Source: Bacillota bacterium (GTDB taxonomy: Bacteria > Bacillota > Clostridia > Clostridiales > Clostridiaceae). From it: a stretch of 6,053 bases of DNA. This document shows, piece by piece, positions 1-4,831 of the stretch; the first letter of the stretch is position 1; every line of letters starts with the position of its first letter. The position numbers and the translations under genes were made by a program. Below the pieces are notes generated by a model that had not been told where the DNA came from, ran no database searches, and was given only the letters and a program-made list of their open reading frames with translations. The stretch covers positions 1 through 6,053 of the forward strand of contig JAEZDX010000567.1 in NCBI GenBank assembly GCA_023417975.1. Reading direction: 5' to 3'.

Positions 1-35
1 ATATAGATGAGATTATATCGATACTGAAATTTTAG
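1..35 (+). CDS. C-terminal end of a probable M16-family peptidase (partial, cut by window edge)
   Basis: Frame 3 is open from the window edge and ends at a TAG stop at 33-35, reading IDEIISILKF. The complete M16 peptidase at 2949-4211 ends in IDEVAALLKF: six of ten residues are identical and most of the rest are conservative. The ten bases TGAAATTTTA around the final Lys-Phe-stop are also the same in both (25-34 and 4201-4210). The next gene follows at once, with its ribosome binding site touching this stop, so the two are probably co-transcribed. If right, the cluster has two M16 proteins, as in systems where an active and an inactive M16 subunit pair up (PqqF/PqqG, AlbE/AlbF). Only ten residues are visible, so this is a suggestive match; any unrelated protein ending remains possible. 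Confidence 0.45.
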   Translation, partial: IDEIISILKF

Positions 36-43
36 AAGGGAGG
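35..43 (+). promoter_or_regulatory. Ribosome binding site of the HTH gene; decides the start
   Basis: GAAGGGAGG lies only 2 bases before the ATG at 46 but 8 bases before the ATG at 52. The second spacing is the normal one, so translation most likely begins at 52. The site overlaps the stop codon of the upstream frame. Confidence 0.65.
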
Positions 44-51
44 TTATGATT

Positions 52-612
52 ATGGCAGATATGCCTTGTATCTATGATATGTCATTAATTAGTGAAGATG
101 ATGATGTAAAACATGACATTTTAAACGGTAAAGTTGTTGAAATATTAATTTCACTGTTATCCGGTTCAAAAACTGTAAAAGAATTATCAAAAGAACTTAA
201 TGTACCGTCATTTTCTATACAGTTATATCTAACTAGATTGATTGGATCAAATCTTGTTAAGGTTGCTAATGTAAAAGTTTATGATGGAAAAATAGAAAAA
301 AGCTATGAACTTGCATCTTCAAATGTGGAGATACTTAACTATCTAAAAGGAAAGGGATCAAACAACGAAGATCTTGATATTGAGTTATCTGCGCAGCATT
401 TTGCTAATTTGACGAGGAAAGCAGTAAAAGATGTGAGCAAATCTCAAGAAAAGCCTCATAAGATTAAAGCATATTTTATCAAAGCTGATGAAGAAACTAT
501 GACAAAATTCAAAAAGGAGCTTGAAGCATTGTTTGATAGGTTTCAGTCATTAGAAAACCTATCAGCCGACGAAACATATGCATTTATAAGCGTTCTTTCG
601 CCTTATAAATAA
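52..612 (+). CDS. Winged helix-turn-helix transcriptional regulator, ArsR-like (HTH_20 type)
   Basis: A 186-residue soluble protein that probably binds DNA and controls this peptide cluster. Residues about 26-71 give the winged-helix pattern: a helix (VVEILISLLSGS), then TVKELSKELNVPSFSIQLYL as the helix-turn-helix with its recognition helix, then a hydrophobic helix end (LIGSNLV). Residues 72-88 (ANVKVYDGKIEKSYEL) fit the beta-wing. The C-terminal third (AYFIKADEETMTKFKKELEAL and the following helix) resembles the helical tail found after the HTH in many ArsR-like regulators. There is no metal-binding CxC motif and no membrane segment. The gene sits between a probable M16 peptidase end and two candidate precursor genes, with 24 bases to the next start, so it is likely part of one operon. 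The ATG at 46 is a possible but less likely start. The ligand is unknown; the winged-helix fold also leaves open a peptide-binding role. Confidence 0.85.
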   Translation: MADMPCIYDMSLISEDDDVKHDILNGKVVEILISLLSGSKTVKELSKELNVPSFSIQLYLTRLIGSNLVKVANVKVYDGKIEKSYELASSNVEILNYLKGKGSNNEDLDIELSAQHFANLTRKAVKDVSKSQEKPHKIKAYFIKADEETMTKFKKELEALFDRFQSLENLSADETYAFISVLSPYK

Positions 613-636
613 CAATTTTAGAAGGAGGTGATTGCA

Positions 637-816
637 ATGGAAGATAATTTAAATGATCAGAATGAAGAGCAAGTAGCAAAAAGCATATTATCAGATGATG
701 AGAGTGGCACAAAAGTAGATGAAATGGAGATAAATAGTACAATAGTAGATATAGACTCTTGTGAAGAAAGTAATGGTATAGGCTATGAAATATTCACAAC
801 AAAGATTAATCCATAG
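637..816 (+). CDS. Small acidic peptide A1, candidate RiPP precursor
   Basis: A 59-residue peptide starting at ATG 637, eight bases after GAAGGAGG (621-628); the GTG at 628 overlaps that site and is not a credible start. The first 46 residues are very acidic and rich in Asp, Glu, Asn and Ser, with no signal peptide or membrane segment, as expected of a leader. Residues 40-46 read DSCEESN with a single Cys at 42, and the tail is GIGYEIFTTKINP. The MEIN and EESN strings recur in A2, and EEAN in A3, so the three are probably one family. It lies just upstream of A2 and a radical SAM enzyme. I infer it is a modified-peptide precursor. I recognise no named family, and a small regulatory or signalling peptide is the main alternative. 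Confidence 0.6.
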   Translation: MEDNLNDQNEEQVAKSILSDDESGTKVDEMEINSTIVDIDSCEESNGIGYEIFTTKINP

Positions 817-893
817 ATATTCAACACATATAGATTTAAGTCCTATTAATGAAGTAAATCAAAAATAATAACTTGATATATGGAGGAAATAGT

Positions 894-1043
894 ATGGAAG
901 ATAAAAGTGTTAAATGCTTTAATGAATTTGATGAAGAAAAGACAGGTGATTGCATGGAAGAATCTATGGAAATAAATGATAATGAGGAAAGTAATGCAAT
1001 GAGTTCAAACTCCAGAATAATCGGAATTACTATAAGCGAGTAA
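894..1043 (+). CDS. Small acidic peptide A2, candidate RiPP precursor, paralogue of A1
   Basis: A 49-residue peptide with start ATG 894, seven bases after GGAGG (882-886). It begins MED like A1 and shares MEIN (residues 25-28) and EESN (31-34) with it. The region between those two motifs is much shorter than in A1. Cys are at 8 and 20, both in the acidic N-terminal part; the tail after EESN is AMSSNSRIIGITISE and has no Cys. The loss of the Cys that A1 carries next to EE suggests that Cys is not the essential modified residue, or that A2 makes a different product. The gene lies 77 bases after A1 and is followed by a strong hairpin, then the radical SAM gene. The precursor role is inferred from context. 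Confidence 0.55.
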   Translation: MEDKSVKCFNEFDEEKTGDCMEESMEINDNEESNAMSSNSRIIGITISE

Positions 1044-1077
1044 TATGAAAGAAGAACATAAACCATACAGTATTAAA

Positions 1078-1109
1078 GATGCGGGAATTGCGGAGAAAAT
1101 TTCCGCATC
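1078..1109 (+). promoter_or_regulatory. Strong RNA hairpin between the precursor genes and the radical SAM gene
   Basis: Arms GATGCGGGAATT and AATTTCCGCATC pair over 12 bases with one G-U wobble, around an 8-base loop. No T-run follows, so it is not a standard intrinsic terminator. It begins 35 bases after the A2 stop and ends 69 bases before the radical SAM start. In RiPP operons a hairpin here commonly stabilises the precursor message or partly blocks read-through, so the peptide is made in excess over the enzyme. The hairpin also explains why the upstream in-frame ATG at 1079 is not a likely start. Confidence 0.6.
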
Positions 1110-1165
1110 AACAACAGTATATAATTAATAAATTTGTTGATAGCAAAGGCTATTATGTCACAATC

Positions 1166-1173
1166 GGGGTGAT
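1166..1173 (+). promoter_or_regulatory. Ribosome binding site of the first radical SAM gene; decides the start
   Basis: GGGGTGAT matches the GGTGAT part of the consensus anti-16S pairing sequence and ends 4 bases before ATG 1178. The in-frame ATG at 1079 has no such site and lies inside the hairpin at 1078-1109. Confidence 0.6.
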
Positions 1174-1177
1174 ATGT

Positions 1178-2851
1178 ATGAATATTACATACCTTGTACC
1201 TCCAGGTAATATTCCCTCAGTGATTAGGGATCCTGGTGAATGGTTTGGAAACGCACAACTGAAAGGCAATGATGTACAGTATTATAATTCAAACAATGAG
1301 TTTTGGAATGTATTATTTTCAGATGAAATCCAGGATTTAATGGTTGCAAATAGTTTTAACGTAAGTTTGTGTAATAAAGTGAAAGAGATTACATCCACTA
1401 TATCAAGGCTAAAGACTGTCAATTGTATAAGGACTAAGAAAGACTTTATTGAAGTAGTGTCAGAGCTTAGTGAATATATAGATCTATTAAATAACCTGCA
1501 ATGTGAGATTAATATTAGCCTAATATCTCCTATACATGTTAAAAATTTAGATTATTACGATAGTAAAGTTTTAATGGATTATTGTGGTAAAGTCACTTTT
1601 TTATCCAAACTAGTAGAAAGATCTTTAAGAAGTATACAACACAACATAGACTTATTATTAGTTCAGATTACGTCATATGAGGATTTATTAACAGCATTAA
1701 TTGCGGTTGTTTTTCTGAGAAAAATAAATAAAAATATGCATGTGTGCCTTGCGGACCACGGATATGAAAATTTCTCATTAAGTCATTTCAAAGATAAATT
1801 TGAAAATTCAAATACTCTTTCGAGTATTTTTGATACTATAATTACCTATAAAGAAGAAAAAGATAGTGTAATAAACTGCTTAATTAATAATATTGAACTT
1901 GGAAAGCAATTTAGGGGCTTTATTGATATGAGCCGATTTGATAAGAAAAAAAGCAGTTTTTGCAATAATTATATATTTCCTTATGTTAATTCATTTACCA
2001 AAACACCCATATTGTCTACAAGATTTAATGCAAATGGTTGCTATTGGAGTAGATGCACATTTTGCTCGCAAAACAGCAAATATAAATATATAAATGAGCA
2101 GAGCAATGAACATAATAGTGTAGTGGATAGAATTGAGGATTTTGTTAAATCCGGATATAAAATAATTTATTTTTCTGACGAAGCGGTCCATCCAAAGCAA
2201 ATTGAGGAGTTCTCAAAAGCAGTAATAGAAAGAGGGATAGAATTAAAATGGGCTTGTAGATGTAGATTGGAATCCGCTTTTACAAAGGAACTCATAAGCC
2301 TAATGAAAAAATCCGGTTGTTATGAGATTCTGTTTGGGTTAGAGTCTACATCTGAAAGAGTTCTAAAACTTATGAATAAGTATCCTATAACTATGAAAAG
2401 TGAGACTATGAAATCAATAATAAAGGATGTAATTAATGAAGGCATAAAGGTACATATAACTATAATTGCAGGTTTTCCAGGTGAAGAGATTTGTGATCTC
2501 AAACAAACAGTGGATTTTTTAATTGATACATTAAGAGGACATGAAGACAATGCATTTTGGGTAAATAAGTTTGCACTATTTCAAGGGACAAGCATATTAA
2601 AGAATCCCGAAGCCTTTAATATTAATCCATTACCAATTCAAAATGATTTATCTATTGAATATAGTTTTAATTATAAGAATAGTCCGTACAGTAGGAAAAA
2701 TAGCTTGATAAATCTCATTAGCACACTTGAGGATACTTTGTATAATGAAATAGGTTGGGCAAAGTATGGAAGTTCAAAAGAGGTTAAACTGGCAATGTTT
2801 TTGTATTACTTTTCGGGATTTGGAGCGGTAATGAAAAGCAAAGGAGTATAG
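1178..2851 (+). CDS. B12-type radical SAM enzyme 1, probable peptide-modifying enzyme
   Basis: A 557-residue cytosolic enzyme expected to cleave S-adenosylmethionine with a [4Fe-4S] cluster and act on a peptide. The N-terminal 280 residues follow the cobalamin-binding-domain layout: opening MNITYLVPPGNIP, a strand and helix around 157-188 (IDLLLVQITSYEDLL), and VCLADHG at 189-195 where related proteins usually have a Gly-Gly turn. It lacks the B12 ligand motif DxHxxG, and the later GEGE-like position reads YKEEK (224-228). The radical SAM core has CYWSRCTFC with cysteines 288, 293 and 296 (spacing CX4CX2C), DEAVHP (334-339), GLES (387-390), GFPGE (432-436) and FQGTS near 468, all typical of B12-type radical SAM proteins. 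Starting at 1178 puts the usual N-terminal strand at residue 1. It follows A1 and A2, its likely substrates. The exact chemistry (methylation, crosslink, epimerisation or other) cannot be read from the sequence. Confidence 0.85.
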   Translation: MNITYLVPPGNIPSVIRDPGEWFGNAQLKGNDVQYYNSNNEFWNVLFSDEIQDLMVANSFNVSLCNKVKEITSTISRLKTVNCIRTKKDFIEVVSELSEYIDLLNNLQCEINISLISPIHVKNLDYYDSKVLMDYCGKVTFLSKLVERSLRSIQHNIDLLLVQITSYEDLLTALIAVVFLRKINKNMHVCLADHGYENFSLSHFKDKFENSNTLSSIFDTIITYKEEKDSVINCLINNIELGKQFRGFIDMSRFDKKKSSFCNNYIFPYVNSFTKTPILSTRFNANGCYWSRCTFCSQNSKYKYINEQSNEHNSVVDRIEDFVKSGYKIIYFSDEAVHPKQIEEFSKAVIERGIELKWACRCRLESAFTKELISLMKKSGCYEILFGLESTSERVLKLMNKYPITMKSETMKSIIKDVINEGIKVHITIIAGFPGEEICDLKQTVDFLIDTLRGHEDNAFWVNKFALFQGTSILKNPEAFNINPLPIQNDLSIEYSFNYKNSPYSRKNSLINLISTLEDTLYNEIGWAKYGSSKEVKLAMFLYYFSGFGAVMKSKGV

Positions 2852-2948
2852 CAATATATAATGAATTACCGTCAGCTTTTTTAGTTAATCATATTGTTAT
2901 AAGCAGCTTGAGGTAGATAAAAATAGTGATAGAAGTGAGGGATTAAAT

Positions 2949-4211
2949 TTGTATGATATATTAAATGTTTATTTAGAAAATGGACTGAGAGTAATAATGC
3001 ATAAGATTCCTTTTTCTAGAACTATGTCATGTGGAATTTGGGTAAAACAGGGTAGTAAACATGAAAATAAGGATACTAGCGGCTTATCACATTTAATTGA
3101 ACATTTAATGGTTAACAACGCTAGTGAAAATGAACGCTATAGACAGATAATTAGTGAAGTCACTTCCTATGGCGTTTTATATAATGCTGGCACTACTAAG
3201 GAGACTACATCTTACTATTTTACAGGATTATCAAATATGCTAGATAAGTGTATAAGTGCTTTGGCCACAATTATGATAGATAATAGAAATTTTAAAATAA
3301 ATAATGTAGATAATGAGAAAAAAGTTGTTATACAGGAAGCAATGTCGTTTTATTCCTCATTTAATCAAATAAAAGAAAGAACAAGCCAAGCTATATGGGG
3401 GAATGTAGGCGTTGGAAAAATTATTGTTGGAGATATTGAAAAAATTAAAGCTACTGATTTAGAACAATTGCAGCAATTAATAGCATCGGCATATACACCT
3501 GAAAATGCATGCTTGATTGTGGTTGGTGATATAGATTATGCTAACACATTATCAATAATCGAAGAAAATTTTTTAAGATGGAAGGATGATGAAACTAATT
3601 ATTATGAAGAAGTTATAAACAGTGAAGCCGGTATATACTATAATGCTAACAATACAAGCAATGCGGTTATTTCAATAGGATTTAGGTCGCCGTCATATAG
3701 AAATAAAGAAAGATTTGATGTGGAAGTAATTTCTAAAATTTTAGGTGATACAAGTTTAGAATCACGACTAGTTAAAGAAATAAGAGTGAAAAGAGGTCTT
3801 GCTTATAATGTAGGATCATTTGCAGCATTTTATGAAAATAGAGGAACTTTAGGATTTACCGCAGTATGTAATAACAATTCAGTAGGTGAAGTAGTGAAAA
3901 TAATAATGGACGAGCTAAATAATGTTAAAGCAAAAGGATTTAGAGAAAAGGAGATACAAAGAGCAAAAAAAATATTAGAGACTAAAACCATATTGGATAT
4001 AAATGAACTGACATCACATTTAAAATATTTAGCCAGGTATTCAGTGAGTGGGCAAGTATTTTCGCTGGAGCATGAAATAAGGCAATTTAAGAAAATTAAG
4101 ACTGATACAGTTGTCAATACTGCCAATGGATACTTGATTGACGATAATTTAGGGTTTGCCGGTATTGGGAATTTTGACATAGATGAAGTAGCAGCTCTTT
4201 TGAAATTTTAA
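2949..4211 (+). CDS. M16B-family zinc peptidase, probable leader-removing protease
   Basis: A 420-residue protein, the normal length for single-chain M16B processing peptidases. The inverted zinc motif HLIEH is at 48-52, with His48 and His52 as metal ligands and Glu51 as catalytic base. The third ligand is probably Glu130 in VVIQEAM, 77 residues downstream, the expected range. The C-terminal half keeps the substrate-binding Arg/Tyr segment RVKRGLAY (279-286). All key residues are therefore present and the enzyme should be active. There is no signal peptide, so it acts in the cytosol. The start is TTG 2949, seven bases after GAGGG (2937-2941); the ATG at 2953 is out of frame. It lies 97 bases after the radical SAM gene. 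M16 proteins mature peptides in PQQ and subtilosin A clusters, so cutting the acidic leaders of A1-A3 is the likely job. A possible partner subunit ends at position 35. Confidence 0.92.
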   Translation: MYDILNVYLENGLRVIMHKIPFSRTMSCGIWVKQGSKHENKDTSGLSHLIEHLMVNNASENERYRQIISEVTSYGVLYNAGTTKETTSYYFTGLSNMLDKCISALATIMIDNRNFKINNVDNEKKVVIQEAMSFYSSFNQIKERTSQAIWGNVGVGKIIVGDIEKIKATDLEQLQQLIASAYTPENACLIVVGDIDYANTLSIIEENFLRWKDDETNYYEEVINSEAGIYYNANNTSNAVISIGFRSPSYRNKERFDVEVISKILGDTSLESRLVKEIRVKRGLAYNVGSFAAFYENRGTLGFTAVCNNNSVGEVVKIIMDELNNVKAKGFREKEIQRAKKILETKTILDINELTSHLKYLARYSVSGQVFSLEHEIRQFKKIKTDTVVNTANGYLIDDNLGFAGIGNFDIDEVAALLKF

Positions 4212-4213
4212 TG

Positions 4214-4353
4214 GTAGAGGTTATATAGAAGGCTTGAAACATGAAGATCTAGATAGTGAAATAGCACTGGTTTTATAAGCATTCTATTATCATATGAAGT
4301 ATACTTTGGAAACGATAGCTCAAGTAATTGATGGGAGCATGAAAGTTATTTAA
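4214..4353 (+). pseudogene. Possible decayed copy of the winged-helix regulator gene
   Basis: Between the M16 stop and the A3 promoter, one frame (starting AGA at 4216) reads GYIEGLKHEDLDSEIALVL, stop at 4276-4278, then on in frame through AFYYHMKYTLETIAQVID to a stop at 4351-4353. This follows the regulator's VKHDILNGKVVEIL and KTVKELSKELN: KH is shared, and helix 1 and the helix-turn-helix hydrophobic pattern match at the same spacing within one residue. The bases AAACATGA are identical in both. Like the intact regulator, it comes directly after an M16 gene, and the junction shares TGAAATTTTA and AGGTTAT. Relative to the intact gene, about 16 codons at the start and everything after the HTH are missing. 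Identity is low, so chance similarity is possible. There is no good ribosome binding site for the short ATG frame at 4294. Confidence 0.4.
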
Positions 4354-4365
4354 TATGCATTATAG

Positions 4366-4402
4366 CTTACAATTCAATTATGACTTCATATTTAATTGTA
4401 AG
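4366..4402 (+). promoter_or_regulatory. Inverted repeat upstream of peptide A3, candidate operator
   Basis: Perfect 9-base arms CTTACAATT (4366-4374) and AATTGTAAG (4394-4402) flank 19 bases. The arms extend imperfectly inwards (AAT..ATG with CAT..ATT). The repeat covers the position of a -35 element and ends 4 bases before a TATAAT box, a typical place for a repressor or activator site. The winged-helix protein encoded at 52-612 is the obvious candidate to bind it. No T-run follows, so it is a poor terminator for the M16 gene. Confidence 0.45.
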
Positions 4403-4406
4403 TAAC

Positions 4407-4412
4407 TATAAT
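4407..4412 (+). promoter_or_regulatory. Candidate -10 box of the A3 promoter
   Basis: A perfect TATAAT lies 28 bases before the A3 start. It would place the RNA start near 4419, just ahead of the ribosome binding site GGGAGGAG (4426-4433). No good TTGACA-like -35 is visible at 16-18 bases; the region there is inside the inverted repeat, which would fit a promoter that needs an activator. In so AT-rich a sequence a TATAAT can also occur by chance. Confidence 0.45.
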
Positions 4413-4440
4413 AGAATAAAAAAATGGGAGGAGTAAAAAA

Positions 4441-4602
4441 ATGGCGGAAAAGAAAATCCAAATCAGCAAGGATGACCTGAAAATCGAAGACGGTAAGGTA
4501 GTAATTGACTCACAGGAATTGTCAAACATAATTCAAGAACAGAATTTTGATTGTATGGTTGACGAAGAAGCTAATTCCTTTATTACTATAAATAAGTGCT
4601 AG
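4441..4602 (+). CDS. Small peptide A3, candidate RiPP precursor of the second module
   Basis: A 53-residue peptide with ATG 4441 placed seven bases after a strong GGGAGGAG (4426-4433). The N-terminal 35 residues look like a structured leader, charged and amphipathic (KKIQISKDDLKIEDGKVVID, then SQELSNIIQEQ). The C-terminal part has Cys38 in FDCM, the motif DEEAN (41-45), and the tail SFITINKC ending in Cys53. EEAN corresponds to EESN of A1 and A2, and the tail again has Ile-Thr-Ile character; the leader is not obviously related to theirs. It has its own likely promoter and a stem-loop behind it, as expected for a product needed in excess. The radical SAM enzyme starting at 4832 is the likely modifier. 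Its first 19 codons use ATC, GAC, AAG and CTG far more than neighbouring genes. I recognise no named family; the precursor role is inferred. Confidence 0.65.
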   Translation: MAEKKIQISKDDLKIEDGKVVIDSQELSNIIQEQNFDCMVDEEANSFITINKC

Positions 4603-4616
4603 AATATTTCTAAAGT

Positions 4617-4652
4617 TAATGTGTGAGTGTCTTTAAAGATACTCACACATTA
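4617..4652 (+). terminator. Stem-loop after peptide A3, terminator or attenuator
   Basis: Arms TAATGTGTGAGT and ACTCACACATTA pair perfectly over 12 bases, and the inner GTCTTTAAAGAT can continue the stem through a G-U pair. It starts 14 bases after the A3 stop. The following bases TTACAATATG are only weakly T-rich, so termination may be partial, letting some transcripts reach the radical SAM gene. It would also protect the A3 message from 3' decay. Confidence 0.7.
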
Positions 4653-4831
4653 TTACAATATGCCTATTAATTATTCATTTAAATATTTTGAGTAACTTGT
4701 AATATGAAACTCTATATATCAGATGAAGTCTTTTTTTATTTACTTTAAATATTCTTATATAAGCTTAACTTATGCATATTTTAGTAATAAACGACTGATT
4801 AAATTCTGATACATTGAAAGGAATGATAATT
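4653..4831 (+). other. Non-coding spacer before the second radical SAM gene
   Basis: This 179-base AT-rich gap holds no open frame with a ribosome binding site. A TTGAGT at 4688-4693 stands 17-19 bases before the AT-rich TCTATATA (4711-4718) and could be a weak promoter. A run of seven T at 4731-4737 has no clear stem before it. No function can be assigned with confidence. Confidence 0.3.
4816..4822 (+). promoter_or_regulatory. Ribosome binding site of the second radical SAM gene; decides the start
   Basis: GAAAGGA touches the ATG at 4823, which is too close for initiation, but lies 9 bases before the in-frame TTG at 4832. TTG is therefore the preferred start, giving MKTLLIFPP, the usual opening strand of this enzyme family. 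Confidence 0.5.

Noticed and set aside
836..1066. Minus-strand open frame of 76 codons
   Set aside because: It lies opposite A2 and its flanks, has no ribosome binding site, and its Leu/Ile/Ser-rich product is typical of an antisense shadow of AT-rich coding sequence.
1120..1125. TATAAT as an internal promoter for radical SAM 1
   Set aside because: No -35 element stands at the right distance; the box is probably chance in AT-rich sequence.
1079..1177. 33-codon N-terminal extension of radical SAM enzyme 1 from ATG 1079
   Set aside because: It contains the hairpin at 1078-1109, has no ribosome binding site, and the family's usual first strand begins at Met 1178, which has GGGGTGAT before it.
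1991..2550. Two minus-strand open frames inside the first radical SAM gene (1991-2200 and 2320-2550)
   Set aside because: They overlap the Cys-motif and GFPGE regions of a clearly real + strand enzyme and show no family features or start signals.
2826..2882. Possible terminator after radical SAM 1: CGGTAAT pairing with ATTACCG, followed by TTTTTT
   Set aside because: The stem is only 7 bp with a 32-base loop and the T-run starts 5 bases after it, so it is too weak to call.
2953..2955. ATG as the start of the M16 peptidase
   Set aside because: It is out of frame with the peptidase; TTG 2949 is in frame and well spaced from GAGGG.
3830..4180. Minus-strand open frame of 116 codons
   Set aside because: It is antisense to the conserved C-terminal half of the M16 peptidase, with no ribosome binding site or recognisable domain.
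4294..4353. 19-codon frame MKYTLETIAQVIDGSMKVI as a small gene; its start also recalls MurF-type N-termini
   Set aside because: It has no ribosome binding site, and the reading frame, position and spacing fit a decayed HTH copy better.
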